The notes: generated by a model not told the origin, from the letters alone. A stretch of 64,000 bases of DNA from an uncultured cyanobacterium (GCA_936920195.1 CAKZHE010000099.1:1-64000); one strand, 5' to 3'; shown: positions 26,760-34,350, numbered from the stretch's first letter. Numbers and translations: made by a program.

Positions 26760-27191
26760 TTAATAATCGCTGAGACTATTTTGAGTCCATCGCCGTCCAC
26801 CAGAAAAATAGTAAGCGGTATCTTTTTGGGAACTGGAATTATTCAAAAGATCCAGTTCGGGTAAGGTGGCTCGCCCTGCGGCAATATCTTTGAGGAAAAA
26901 GAGGGCGCGATCGCGTCTTTGTACCACTTCTTCTCTCGGCCTATTCCGATCCAGTCTATGCCGTGCCAAATCGCAGCAAATTGAGGTAATTCTGGCAGGA
27001 ATGGTGGTGGTTAAAGGGACGGCATAGCGCACGCCCAAATAACTATCAATTTCGGCATCTGAGTCAGCGATCGCCCGATTAACCACATCCTCATTGATGG
27101 TTGTGGCAGTTGGATAATCGACGTTACTGACTGCCAGCATTTCCCTTTCGGAAAAAGTGGCAATCATGTCAGTGACTGTAGCGTAGGCCAT
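26760..27191 (-). CDS. Mu gp36-like (DUF1320) head-tail connector
   Basis: A 143-residue protein with the family pattern YATVTDMIATFSEREMLAVS, IADSDAEIDSYLGVRYAVPL and ICCDLARHRL. In Mu-like virions it is thought to form the connector between portal and tail. It overlaps the gp35-like gene by one base. Confidence 0.87.
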   Translation of the reverse strand: MAYATVTDMIATFSEREMLAVSNVDYPTATTINEDVVNRAIADSDAEIDSYLGVRYAVPLTTTIPARITSICCDLARHRLDRNRPREEVVQRRDRALFFLKDIAAGRATLPELDLLNNSSSQKDTAYYFSGGRRWTQNSLSDY

Positions 27192-27403
27192 TAGCTAGTT
27201 TTCTTAGGCTTTTCGGGTTGTTTGGTTGAGTCTTCTTCGTCCGCTGGTTCATCCGGGAGTGGGGGTGCGGCTGTGACTGGGGCAACTTCCGCAACCCCCC
27301 AATTAATCAGGCTGGGGGCTACTTCATCGCTAACTTCCAGTTCATCACCGTAGCGATAAAGTTTGCCGTCGTGGTTTAGTTGGCTGAGAACTTTGATTTT
27401 CAT
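27191..27403 (-). CDS. Mu gp35-like small protein
   Basis: A 70-residue protein with MKIKVLSQLNHDGKLYRYGD and a following ELEV strand, as in the small gp35-like proteins of Mu-type phages. An acidic Pro-rich tail follows. Position between capsid and gp36-like genes supports the call. Confidence 0.75.
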   Translation of the reverse strand: MKIKVLSQLNHDGKLYRYGDELEVSDEVAPSLINWGVAEVAPVTAAPPLPDEPADEEDSTKQPEKPKKTS

Positions 27404-27657
27404 TGTTTATTTTGGGTGCGGTCAATTTTTTGATCCAGGGAATTGATTTTATAATCCGTCATCTTCAGATGATCCTCATAAGTCTGAATATGCACTTGTA
27501 ACTTTAAATTGATTTGACTGATTGCCTTCATCAAAGAATCTTTCACGCTATCAATCAAGAGATAAAGTTTCGTTTCTGTCTGCGAAACTTTATAAATTAT
27601 TCCCATTAAAGAAATAATCAGCAGGGCAGTTTCAAGGATGTTTTGTAGTGGCTGCAT
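27400..27657 (-). CDS. Small membrane protein with coiled coil
   Basis: About 85 residues from the ATG at 27657, which starts just after the capsid stop. There is an N-terminal hydrophobic segment (ILETALLIISLMGIIYKV), then a helical heptad-rich tail. A holin or spanin-like role is possible, because no other lysis gene is obvious in the prophage, but nothing specific shows it. Confidence 0.6.
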   Translation of the reverse strand: MQPLQNILETALLIISLMGIIYKVSQTETKLYLLIDSVKDSLMKAISQINLKLQVHIQTYEDHLKMTDYKINSLDQKIDRTQNKQ

Positions 27658-27658
27658 A

Positions 27659-28597
27659 TTAGGCAAAGGCATTTTGAATGAAATAGCCGAATTCTGGTCC
27701 AGAAATGTTTTCTTCAATTTGCTCCCCAACGCGGATGCGAACCCCGCCTTTTAAGCCAATGTTGGGGTCAGGGCGCTGTCCGGCAATTTTGCTGCCAGTC
27801 ATGGCGGTGAACCCGAAGGTCATGGTGTAGGGCAATTGCACTGGTTCCTGGCGAATTAGGCTGATGTGTTTGCCCCAAATCCGCGATAGGGTGGGGTTTT
27901 GTCCGCGCCGCGCCGCATTGTACCAGGCTTGCCCGATTACCACTTCATCTAGTCGAAATAGGGTGGCAATAAAGTTAATCGTGGCGATGCCAGAACCTCC
28001 CTCATTGGCGTTAAAGGCTTGGACAATTTTGGGGTGACGGGATAACTTGCTGAAACCTTCTTCCGAGATGACCATCACATTAGGTCGCCGGATAGGAACC
28101 AGCATGGCTTCTTCAATAATGCCGATGGGGTCAGAATTACTGTAGTCGCTCAGTTGGGAAGTCCCGGAAAGGGTAACGCGCTGGCTGCTGGGGTAAATGT
28201 TGAGATTTTGGACTAGGTTGGCCACCCGGCGTTCCCTGTCCAGCATGACCAGTTCTGAAAGCATCTGGGTGGCGGTATTGACTGGGGAGATGGCGTTAGC
28301 GCCTGCGGCGTTGTCAATATCCGATTGGGGAATGGGATCTTCTAATCCGTAGTCCCTAGTCCGGCTTTCAATTTCGTCATAGCCGAATTCAATTTCGTTC
28401 GGTCTGCCAGTTCGCCCCACCTCGGTGTCGGGAATGGAAAATACCTCGTTCAGCCGATATCGCCGCCAAGAGTATTTTTGGCTAGTGCCTGTTTGGATTC
28501 TGGGCAATACTTTATCGGCAATGAAGGCGTTGTTTTTGTAGCCGATGGCGATCGCTGCTTGTCCAGGATCGTAGTAAAAAGGTGCTTCTGCGCTCAT
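27659..28597 (-). CDS. Major capsid protein
   Basis: A 312-residue protein at the Mu gpT position, after protease and decoration genes. It begins YYDPGQAAIAIGYKNNAFIA and contains the capsid-like VLPRIQTGTSQKYSWRRY and MVISEEGFSKLSRHP segments. Such proteins of the E/T class form the HK97-fold shell. Confidence 0.87.
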   Translation of the reverse strand: MSAEAPFYYDPGQAAIAIGYKNNAFIADKVLPRIQTGTSQKYSWRRYRLNEVFSIPDTEVGRTGRPNEIEFGYDEIESRTRDYGLEDPIPQSDIDNAAGANAISPVNTATQMLSELVMLDRERRVANLVQNLNIYPSSQRVTLSGTSQLSDYSNSDPIGIIEEAMLVPIRRPNVMVISEEGFSKLSRHPKIVQAFNANEGGSGIATINFIATLFRLDEVVIGQAWYNAARRGQNPTLSRIWGKHISLIRQEPVQLPYTMTFGFTAMTGSKIAGQRPDPNIGLKGGVRIRVGEQIEENISGPEFGYFIQNAFA

Positions 28598-28624
28598 AAT
28601 AAATGTTTTTCTATGTAACTTTGA

Positions 28625-29068
28625 TTAACCCTGCATCACACCGGGGGAAATTAGCACAGTCCCGATATCGCCATCTACACCGCTGCACATAGCAACACCA
28701 ATTACTCTGTTATTAACTCCGACTGCGGGGGCGGCGGCAACAGCTTTGCCATTGGCATCAGAGGTAATTAATGCCCCGCGAGTAATGTTGCCACCAAATA
28801 ACACCTCTGCAATCCCTTCTAGAACCACGTCTACTCGCTGATTGGCGGCAATGGTGACGGTGGGAATGGTGGGGGGAGTGGGACCAGTTTGGATGGCTCG
28901 CTGCTGTTGCCCCTGGGGAACTTTGGAAATGCCAATTAGGGCATCAGTGGCGGCAGTTGCTTGCACAACTAGGTTATCGGCGCTGCCAAATTTGAGGATT
29001 CTGGCATCGTTTATCGTTCCGCCAGCGGTAAAAGTTTTTGTTAAACCTTCGTTTCTTCCTGCTGCCAT
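28625..29068 (-). CDS. DUF2190-type capsid decoration protein
   Basis: A 147-residue beta-rich Gly/Ala/Val protein with GRNEGLTKTFTAGGTINDAR and VDVVLEGIAEVLFGGNITRG. This is the pattern of head decoration proteins placed between protease/scaffold and capsid genes. Confidence 0.78.
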   Translation of the reverse strand: MAAGRNEGLTKTFTAGGTINDARILKFGSADNLVVQATAATDALIGISKVPQGQQQRAIQTGPTPPTIPTVTIAANQRVDVVLEGIAEVLFGGNITRGALITSDANGKAVAAAPAVGVNNRVIGVAMCSGVDGDIGTVLISPGVMQG

Positions 29069-30124
29069 TTATTTAACCTTCATTACTTCGTGAACGGCTT
29101 CAGAGAAAGACATTGCAATGCCTTGCTGTTTTTTGGCTTCTACTAATTCCCCTGCTTTTTTCGCGATTTCATCGGGGGATTGGGTTGAATTTGTAGCAGC
29201 ACCTTTAGCAATTTCTTTAAATTCAACTAGGGGAGGTCGATTGGTTAAAAAGTTTTTGAACCAGTCGATGGGGGAGAGTTTTTTGCCCTCAGCAAAGTCC
29301 TGCGGTTCTTCCGATAGGGCGGACATGAATTCTACTACTTCGCCAACTTCGGTAGGCCGCAGTTTGCCTTCTTGCTTGCGAGATTCGCAAAATTCTGTGT
29401 TGGCGGCTCTAAGCAGAGCGGCTTCTTTGGTGGCAAGTTCGGCTTCCTTGGCGGCGATCGCTGCTTCTCTGGCTTTAAGCTTTTCTTCAAAGTTGTTGGA
29501 CATGGGGTATTCCGATTCTTCCTCTTCTTCGAGCATTTCCAGCAGATAGTTCGGGATGATAGAATCAGCGGTTTCAATGTCATATTCGGAGATCAGAAAG
29601 TCCCGAATCCCCCGAAATAGTCTTACTTCTGCGGAAGTTTTCATGGGACTGCAAAAACTCCAATATTCACTGTCTTCGCTGAGGTTTAAAGGGGTCATTC
29701 CTTTAATGGCTGGGGGTGTTCTTCCCAGCCCTGCGATATGCCGCAAAGATAATTTTCCAGGGGTAGGATTGCCGCTGCTGTTGCGAGGGTAAATGCTGCC
29801 GGAAATCGCGAGAATCTTTTTATCTCGCACCCATTGCACAAATTCGGGGGCGATCTCTTCAAATGTGGCTTTCAGGCGATCGCCAACTACTTTTAAGGCT
29901 TGGGGTATGCCAAAGGCAAACTCGCTATCGGGTAGTTGACGATCTGATAAGCCTTGGGTGTCGTGGCTGACAATTAATGGGGCGCGAAAGTTTTGCGGAT
30001 TGTAGGAATCGGCAATTTCTTTTAAATCATTGGTTGATAGAGCTACGCTCTCGCCGCTGCTGGCGGTGTGGTTGCCAGCCCTCAGAATTTCTATTTCATA
30101 TTGCTGCGCTCCTTCAGATGTCAT
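29069..30124 (-). CDS. Mu I-like head protease with scaffold domain
   Basis: A 351-residue protein. Residues 1-160 resemble the Mu gpI prohead protease (RAPLIVSHDTQ, AISGSIYPRN, RHIAGLGRTPPAIKGM). From residue 208 (MSNNFEEKLKAREAAIAAKE) a long coiled coil follows, which is the scaffold and could be made separately from that ATG, as Z is in Mu. Between them, residues 168-198 contain RLFRGIRDFLISEYDI and IPNYLLEML. This segment is strikingly like the N-termini of the modular proteins at 35042 and 36070. Confidence 0.87.
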   Translation of the reverse strand: MTSEGAQQYEIEILRAGNHTASSGESVALSTNDLKEIADSYNPQNFRAPLIVSHDTQGLSDRQLPDSEFAFGIPQALKVVGDRLKATFEEIAPEFVQWVRDKKILAISGSIYPRNSSGNPTPGKLSLRHIAGLGRTPPAIKGMTPLNLSEDSEYWSFCSPMKTSAEVRLFRGIRDFLISEYDIETADSIIPNYLLEMLEEEEESEYPMSNNFEEKLKAREAAIAAKEAELATKEAALLRAANTEFCESRKQEGKLRPTEVGEVVEFMSALSEEPQDFAEGKKLSPIDWFKNFLTNRPPLVEFKEIAKGAATNSTQSPDEIAKKAGELVEAKKQQGIAMSFSEAVHEVMKVK

Positions 30125-30142
30125 AGAAACCTATTCTGCTAA

Positions 30143-30160
30143 CTGCTGCTAGGGTTCCCT
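30143..30160 (-). promoter_or_regulatory. GGGAACCCTAGCAGCAG box before the protease gene
   Basis: The box ends 26 bases before the ATG at 30124. It is the same 16-mer as before sheath and portal genes. Confidence 0.6.
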
Positions 30161-30179
30161 GAAAAATTCGTTTCAATTT

Positions 30180-30196
30180 ATCTTCGGACTGTCCGA
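30180..30196. repeat. TCGGACARTCCGAAGAT repeat, copy 3 (inverted)
   Basis: Read on the minus strand this is TCGGACAGTCCGAAGAT, 20 bases upstream of the GGGAACCCTA box. Confidence 0.65.
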
Positions 30197-30213
30197 TACA
30201 GTTCAGTTAACTA

Positions 30214-30271
30214 GGTTCGTAGTTGGGCTTCAGCCCTCTCCGGATTAGGGCTAAAGCCCAACTACGAACTT
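30214..30271. repeat. Dispersed palindromic repeat, copy 3
   Basis: The GTTCGTAGTTGGGCTTC arm and its complement surround an 11-base loop. The stop codon of the gene at 30262-30687 falls inside this repeat, so the repeat has altered or supplied that C-terminus. It may act as a terminator before the protease unit. Confidence 0.88.
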
Positions 30272-30687
30272 TCTAAATAGTCGGCGAAAATTGCTTCAAT
30301 TTCGTTGGCATCTTGGTCATTAATTCCCAAAAATGGACGGGCAGGCAGATTGCGCGGGGTGTAGCCATATTGGTGCGCTCTGGCGTAAATCAGATTAGTT
30401 CCAATTTCCACTTGGTCGTCGGTGGCATCGTAGGTGATGCTGCCGCGCAAGGTTCCCAACCGGGTAAGGATCTTAGTCCCGCGATTTTTGCGCTTTAGGT
30501 AGGCAGCGGTTAAAGGTGCAAATGGTTGTCCGTCTGGGCTTACCTCGTTTTTAAAGCGCATCTCGGTTTGTCGGCGCAAATATTCGCCAGCGGCAGCAAA
30601 GGCAGGACGGAGGGATTTGAGCCGATTTTGGGTAATCTCTAGGGCTTGCCGAACTTCGCTGTCGTTGACGGTGATGGAAAGACGCAT
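30262..30687 (-). CDS. Phage virion morphogenesis protein (Mu gpG-like)
   Basis: A 141-residue protein with EYLRRQTEMRFKNEVSPDGQ, FAPLTAAYLKRKNR and a YARAHQYG segment, which are marks of the virion morphogenesis/tail completion family. It follows the F-like gene by one base. Its last codons and stop lie in a palindromic repeat. Confidence 0.88.
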   Translation of the reverse strand: MRLSITVNDSEVRQALEITQNRLKSLRPAFAAAGEYLRRQTEMRFKNEVSPDGQPFAPLTAAYLKRKNRGTKILTRLGTLRGSITYDATDDQVEIGTNLIYARAHQYGYTPRNLPARPFLGINDQDANEIEAIFADYLESS

Positions 30688-30688
30688 A

Positions 30689-31453
30689 TCATTGCCCCGT
30701 GTTAAGTCTGTTCTCGACCATTGTTCGTAGATGCGGTGGGAGCCTATCCATCTGGTCTGTTAATGCTTCGCGGGGGTTATTTCCAGGGGTGTAGGCAAAT
30801 CCCGGTTCTGCAATGGGTTTGATTTTGCCGTTAACGCGGACTGCTGGAACTTGTTGGGTTGCACCAGTGCGTTTGTCTAAAATGGTGGCGGTTTCGGCGA
30901 TCGCATCTACTGACAAATTCTCCCTTTCCATATCCCGGTTGGATAATGTCACCACCCGGCAACCACAGCCGAATCCATTTGGTGGGTAAATTTGCTGCCA
31001 GATGGGGTCATTTGCCAAAAATACTTTCCCGTCCAAGGCTTTGTGGTGCGGACGGGGGTGGCGGGTATCGCCGTGAATGTATTGCCAGTATGGACGGAGT
31101 TTGAGTACGTCTGGATCTGTTTGTTGCTGGTATCTTCCGGCGTTGTAGGCGGTGGCGAGGTTTTGCCGGAAGATTAATTCGGTTCTCCAAGGGGTTGCCC
31201 CTGTCCAGCCTGCATCATTAACTCTGGCTTTGAATTGTTTTTTCCAACTTTCAAAACTGATGCCTTCAACCAAGGCTCTTTCAATTAGATCGGCAATATC
31301 ATTCAGTAACACTGCTGAGGATACGCCAGCAACTGTGAATGCCCAGTCTTGCGCTGCGCCAATGATGTCGTCCCAAACTTCGGTCGGAAGCGGGTATTTT
31401 TGGCGGAAGTAGGCGATCGCTTGGTTGAAGGGCAGGCTGAATGGATCTGGCAT
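30689..31453 (-). CDS. Mu F-like head morphogenesis protein
   Basis: A 254-residue minor head protein of the gpF/SPP1 gp7 family. It has QNLATAYNAGRYQQ, WQYIHGDTRHPRPHHKALDG and PPNGFGCGCRV, all diagnostic. In Mu it follows the portal gene directly; here 13 kb of cargo separates them. Confidence 0.92.
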   Translation of the reverse strand: MPDPFSLPFNQAIAYFRQKYPLPTEVWDDIIGAAQDWAFTVAGVSSAVLLNDIADLIERALVEGISFESWKKQFKARVNDAGWTGATPWRTELIFRQNLATAYNAGRYQQQTDPDVLKLRPYWQYIHGDTRHPRPHHKALDGKVFLANDPIWQQIYPPNGFGCGCRVVTLSNRDMERENLSVDAIAETATILDKRTGATQQVPAVRVNGKIKPIAEPGFAYTPGNNPREALTDQMDRLPPHLRTMVENRLNTGQ

Positions 31454-31466
31454 TTTGTTTCCAATG

Positions 31467-31486
31467 CGCTGCTCCTAGGGTTCCCC
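31467..31486 (-). promoter_or_regulatory. GGGGAACCCTAGGAGCAG box before the F-like gene
   Basis: The end of GGGAACCCTA is 23 bases before the ATG at 31453. The box overlaps the stop codon of the ribbon-helix-helix gene. Confidence 0.58.
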
Positions 31487-31666
31487 TTCAAGTTTCTTTA
31501 GGTAGAGGGCGATCGCTTGTCTGACGTGATAACTTCGCCCCTCCGGTAGGGCATCTAACCGCTTGACATCATCAATTCTTAATCGAACTCCGAACGCTTT
31601 AGTTTCCCCTGGATTATCGGGTGCTGAACGATCGGGCAAGTTTTTCAAGCTTTTGGGGTTTGGCAT
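31475..31666 (-). CDS. Ribbon-helix-helix regulator of the cargo region
   Basis: A 63-residue protein. The part TKAFGVRLRIDDVKRLDALP plus YHVRQAIALYLKKLEG is a ribbon-helix-helix (CopG/Arc-like) fold: one beta strand and two helices. It binds DNA as a dimer in known relatives. A 16-bp near-palindrome TCGATGTATATCTCGA lies 35 bases upstream, and close copies overlap two plus-strand promoters (31808, 32833). I infer that it represses itself and both cargo promoters. Confidence 0.75.
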   Translation of the reverse strand: MPNPKSLKNLPDRSAPDNPGETKAFGVRLRIDDVKRLDALPEGRSYHVRQAIALYLKKLEGEP

Positions 31667-31700
31667 GGGAATAAGTCTGTAGTTACCCCTCTATTTTGGT

Positions 31701-31716
31701 TCGATGTATATCTCGA
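31701..31716. promoter_or_regulatory. Putative operator TCGATGTATATCTCGA
   Basis: A near-palindromic 16-mer upstream of the ribbon-helix-helix gene. It differs by two pyrimidine changes from the two operators at 31808 and 32833. Confidence 0.65.
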
Positions 31717-31730
31717 TAGCAACTCAATGC

Positions 31731-31955
31731 TGGCACATATAAAAATGTGCCACTTATTTTAAAAATTTTCCAAAAATATTTCAAAATCGCCTCAAAACCT
31801 ATTGACATCGACGTATACCTCGATTTATATTATAAGTATGGAAAACAAAAGAGCCACCCGGACAAGCAGCGGGAAAGCCAAAACCCTAGAGGACTCACCG
31901 AGAGCCGAGGCTGGGAACCCTGAAGCCACCGAGTGTAGGGGCGAGAAAAAAATAT
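31731..31955. repeat. Direct repeat A: promoter plus structured leader
   Basis: About 220 bp, repeated with high identity at 32755-32981. It begins with a hairpin TGGCACAT/ATGTGCCA, then an AT-rich stretch, promoter with operator, and a GC-rich folded leader. Divergence between the copies is concentrated in one stem. Confidence 0.88.
31802..31832 (+). promoter_or_regulatory. Promoter with embedded operator (P1)
   Basis: TTGACA at 31802-31807 is a perfect -35. TTATAT/TATATT at 31825-31832 is a plausible -10. The operator TCGACGTATACCTCGA fills the spacer (31808-31823), so a bound repressor would block RNA polymerase. Confidence 0.7.
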
Positions 31956-31970
31956 CAGTCCTGTAAATGA
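31840..31970 (+). ncRNA. Putative structured RNA leader, copy 1
   Basis: CCCTA (31884) pairs with TAGGG (31936). Inside are a CTC-ACC-GAG hairpin and a GGCT/AGCC stem with loop GGGAACCCTGA. Upstream, CCCG pairs with CGGG. It ends in ATCAGTCCTGTAAATGA just before the gene at 31981. A possible 43-codon frame from 31838 is not conserved in copy 2, whereas the stems are. No known RNA family recognised. Confidence 0.5.
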
Positions 31971-31980
31971 GGAAAAAACC

Positions 31981-32280
31981 ATGAGACGACGCATAAACCT
32001 AGATCGCTTCACCCCTGTAGCGGCAGACCTTACAGACCTTCTTGCGACGTTTGGAGAAGCTCAAATTGGCGACGACAAAGATTATTACGATCGCCGTTCT
32101 GGTGATGAGCAACTTGCCAAACTTCAGGCCGAACTTGCGGAGGCAATGGAACAAGAACGCCACCTCAGAGAAGCCCAACTTCAAAGAATTGAAGCCCAGC
32201 AACAAAGAATTCAAGAAGCACGGCAATTGGCAAAAGAGTTGCAAGAAATCGAAGAACGCATAAACAACTTAATCCCGTAA
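31981..32280 (+). CDS. Small coiled-coil protein of unknown function
   Basis: A 99-residue protein. From about residue 42 it is an uninterrupted Gln/Glu/Leu-rich heptad region (QRIEAQQQRIQEARQLAKEL). GGAAAAAACC precedes the ATG. It is first in the plus-strand cargo transcript from P1. Confidence 0.65.
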   Translation: MRRRINLDRFTPVAADLTDLLATFGEAQIGDDKDYYDRRSGDEQLAKLQAELAEAMEQERHLREAQLQRIEAQQQRIQEARQLAKELQEIEERINNLIP

Positions 32281-32289
32281 AAGCGGATC

Positions 32290-32343
32290 GGCAGGGTGCA
32301 AACCCCTGCCAAACATTAGCCGGACACACTACACAATCCCGGC
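32290..32343 (+). other. Repeated leader hairpin, copy 1
   Basis: GGCAGGG and CCCTGCC flank a small loop, followed by AAACATTAGCCGG and a downstream CCCGGC. The same 50-base block is at 33204-33255. Both lie immediately before small cargo genes. Confidence 0.55.
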
Positions 32344-32357
32344 GCAATGGAGACAAC

Positions 32358-32684
32358 ATGAACGCATTAAAAGCAACGATGATCCTCGGATACTGTCAAG
32401 CTCAACAACAGGCAGGATACTGGGAATGGAATGGTAGCGAAGGTTGGGAGTTTGATGAAAAGGTTCTCTCCGAAGATGGGAAGGGGGGCTACGTTTTCGC
32501 TGGAATGATTGTTGGCATGATGATCAAACTCCTTGACGAGGGGTTCCTACTCCGAGGCACTTACTGCTCAGACGATGGAAATTACGAAGACAAAGGCGAG
32601 TTTGAATTTGAGATCGAGAGCCTCAGCCACCTGAACGTCCTATTGGATGACGCGACAAGCGGCAAATTCTTGATGCAGCAATAG
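32358..32684 (+). CDS. Hypothetical protein
   Basis: A 108-residue acidic protein with aromatic-rich YWEWNGSEGWEFDEKV near its N-terminus. No family recognised and no membrane segment. Downstream of a conserved hairpin leader, in the same transcript as the coiled-coil gene. Confidence 0.6.
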   Translation: MNALKATMILGYCQAQQQAGYWEWNGSEGWEFDEKVLSEDGKGGYVFAGMIVGMMIKLLDEGFLLRGTYCSDDGNYEDKGEFEFEIESLSHLNVLLDDATSGKFLMQQ

Positions 32685-32754
32685 GCTATCTAAAAACGCG
32701 ATAGCGCTAGCGCGCACGCAGGGCTTCGCCGCACCTCGGAATCGGACATAGAAA

Positions 32755-32981
32755 GTGGCACACCTAGTAATGTGCCACTTATTTTGGGAATTTTCCAAAA
32801 ATATTTTAAAATTGCCTCAAAACCTATTGACATCGACGTATACCTCGACTTATATTATAAGTATGGAAAACGAAAGAGCCACCCGGACAAGCAGCGGGAA
32901 AGCCAAAACCCTAAAAGACTTACTGAGTCTGAGGCTGGGAACCCTGAAGCCACCGAGTGTAGGGGCGAGAAAAAATATCAG
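32755..32981. repeat. Direct repeat B: promoter plus structured leader
   Basis: Second copy of 31731-31955, about 1 kb downstream. It starts with the hairpin GTGGCACA/TGTGCCAC. It duplicates the regulatory unit, not a gene. Confidence 0.88.
32827..32857 (+). promoter_or_regulatory. Promoter with embedded operator (P2)
   Basis: TTGACA at 32827-32832, the operator TCGACGTATACCTCGA at 32833-32848, then TTATATTATAAG as -10 region. Identical in design to P1. Confidence 0.7.
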
Positions 32982-32990
32982 CCACACGGC
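32865..32990 (+). ncRNA. Putative structured RNA leader, copy 2
   Basis: CCCTA (32909) and TAGGG (32960) are kept. The first internal stem has changed to GACT/AGTC while still pairing, and the GGCT/AGCC stem-loop is identical to copy 1. The reading frame of copy 1 is lost. This pattern favours RNA structure over coding. Confidence 0.5.
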
Positions 32991-33049
32991 TGACTAAGGG
33001 GGGAGTGCGGATAGGTTCACCCACCTGCCAGGGGCGGAAACATTAGAAA

Positions 33050-33172
33050 CGCGAACCCACCAAGAAAACGAGCGGGGGAAGAGAAACCATTAAAGACTAC
33101 TGGACACAAGGCTGGAAACCTTGCGCGGGGTAGTTCGCCGACCAACACCTCCTCTTAATCAGTCCTGTAAAT
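33050..33172 (+). ncRNA. Putative structured RNA leader, diverged copy 3
   Basis: Sequence order resembles copies 1 and 2 (ACCCACC, AGCGGGGGAA, then a GACTAC/GTAGTT outer stem and a CAAGG/CCTTG inner stem). It ends with the same ATCAGTCCTGTAAATGA as copy 1. Together with copy 2 it fills most of the 580-base gap between genes at 32684 and 33268. Confidence 0.42.
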
Positions 33173-33203
33173 GACGCTTTTATCAATCGTAACCAAGCGA
33201 GCC

Positions 33204-33255
33204 GCAGGGTGCAAACCCCTGCCAAACATTAGCCGGATCACTTCACACCCCCGGC
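33204..33255 (+). other. Repeated leader hairpin, copy 2
   Basis: Same block as 32290-32343: GCAGGG/CCCTGC hairpin, AAACATTAGCCGG, CCCCGGC, ending 12 bases before the ATG at 33268. Confidence 0.55.
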
Positions 33256-33267
33256 AAGGAAAAAGCA

Positions 33268-33636
33268 ATGATTACCTATATCGAAGAAGAAGACTTCAAT
33301 TACGAAGCGCTCGATGAACAAATTGACGAAGCGAACGAAGACAAAGATGTGGACAGCGACGTTTACGAGCTGCTGGAAGAATTCTTCCCTGAGACTCGCA
33401 ATAGCAACCGGAAATTAACAGTCGGCTTCCTAGAACTTCCTCTCGGTCACATCCAGGTGATTCCGCATTTCTGGATCGCAGAATTCTACATCTTCAAAAA
33501 TTATTACGCCCCGGATGAGGAATCAAGCGCTATCAAAAAAGGCTATTTCACCTCATGGGAAGATATGGATGCCCTAATTGACAAACTCACAGACGGAGAT
33601 TTTGAAGCCTTTGAAAAGGCCGTCAATGCTCGTTGA
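33268..33636 (+). CDS. Hypothetical acidic protein
   Basis: A 122-residue very acidic protein; the first 50 residues contain many Asp and Glu (DEANEDKDVDSDVYELLEEF). Strong acidity could reflect DNA mimicry, as in anti-restriction proteins, but this is speculation. A GGAAAAAG ribosome-binding site precedes the ATG. Confidence 0.6.
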   Translation: MITYIEEEDFNYEALDEQIDEANEDKDVDSDVYELLEEFFPETRNSNRKLTVGFLELPLGHIQVIPHFWIAEFYIFKNYYAPDEESSAIKKGYFTSWEDMDALIDKLTDGDFEAFEKAVNAR

Positions 33637-33733
33637 TCGCAGTTTCGCCGCACCTCAATGTCGGACGGCGAAGCTTTTGGGCAAGGCCCCGCCCATCTCT
33701 ACAAACACTCTACAAGGGGCAGGAGAAAGTACA

Positions 33734-34339
33734 ATGCTATTACAAGCTCTCTTCAATCAAGTTGACATTCAAATCGCCAACGTGCAATCCGAAATTGCCA
33801 AACTGCAACAACAACTTAGCGATTTGCAAACCTATCGCCAAAATCTGCAAAGCGTCGAACAAGCCTGCGAAAGCGCACTGAGCCAAATTGATGTCGCGCT
33901 GTTGATGCTGAACAATGTCAATGCCTCTGAAATCGCCACATTCAAAGCCGCTGTTGATGCCAAATTTGGAACTGAAGCCATTGCCCAACTTCCCGCTGCA
34001 CCGGAAGTTGAAACCGAAGTTGAAACCGTGCAACCTGACGCTCCCCAAGCTCCTGCTATCGACGTTGATGTAGTTTCCGAAGTTGACCCCGGACAAACCG
34101 ACACTCCCCAAGCTCCTGCTATCGACGTTGATGTTGTTGATGAACAGCCTGCCAGCAATGGCCACAAAAATGGTAGTGCCGATACTTTTACTGCCAATGA
34201 ATTGCTGGGTTTCACCTACAAAGAATTGCAAAAGCTCGCCAAAGCTAAAGGCGTAAACTGCAAGGGCATGAAACAAGGCGCGATCGCCACAGCCTTGGAT
34301 GGGAAAGTTACCCAAGCCGATCTTGCTGACCTGAATTAA
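33734..34339 (+). CDS. Coiled-coil protein with SAP/Rho-N-like C-terminus
   Basis: A 201-residue protein. Residues 1-60 form a coiled coil. The middle is an acidic linker with a duplicated PQAPAIDVDVV segment encoded by a near-perfect 29-base direct repeat. Residues 155-195 (FTYKELQKLAKAKGVNCKG) resemble SAP/HeH or Rho-N nucleic-acid-binding helices. The ATG at 33734 follows AGGAG. Confidence 0.65.
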   Translation: MLLQALFNQVDIQIANVQSEIAKLQQQLSDLQTYRQNLQSVEQACESALSQIDVALLMLNNVNASEIATFKAAVDAKFGTEAIAQLPAAPEVETEVETVQPDAPQAPAIDVDVVSEVDPGQTDTPQAPAIDVDVVDEQPASNGHKNGSADTFTANELLGFTYKELQKLAKAKGVNCKGMKQGAIATALDGKVTQADLADLN

Positions 34340-34350
34340 AACAATCCCAC

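Noticed and set aside
31838-32997. Short peptides starting MENKRATRTSSGKAK and MENERATRTSSGKAK in the repeated leaders
   Set aside because: The two copies diverge in frame after about 17 residues while the stems stay paired, so a structured RNA is more likely than a conserved peptide.
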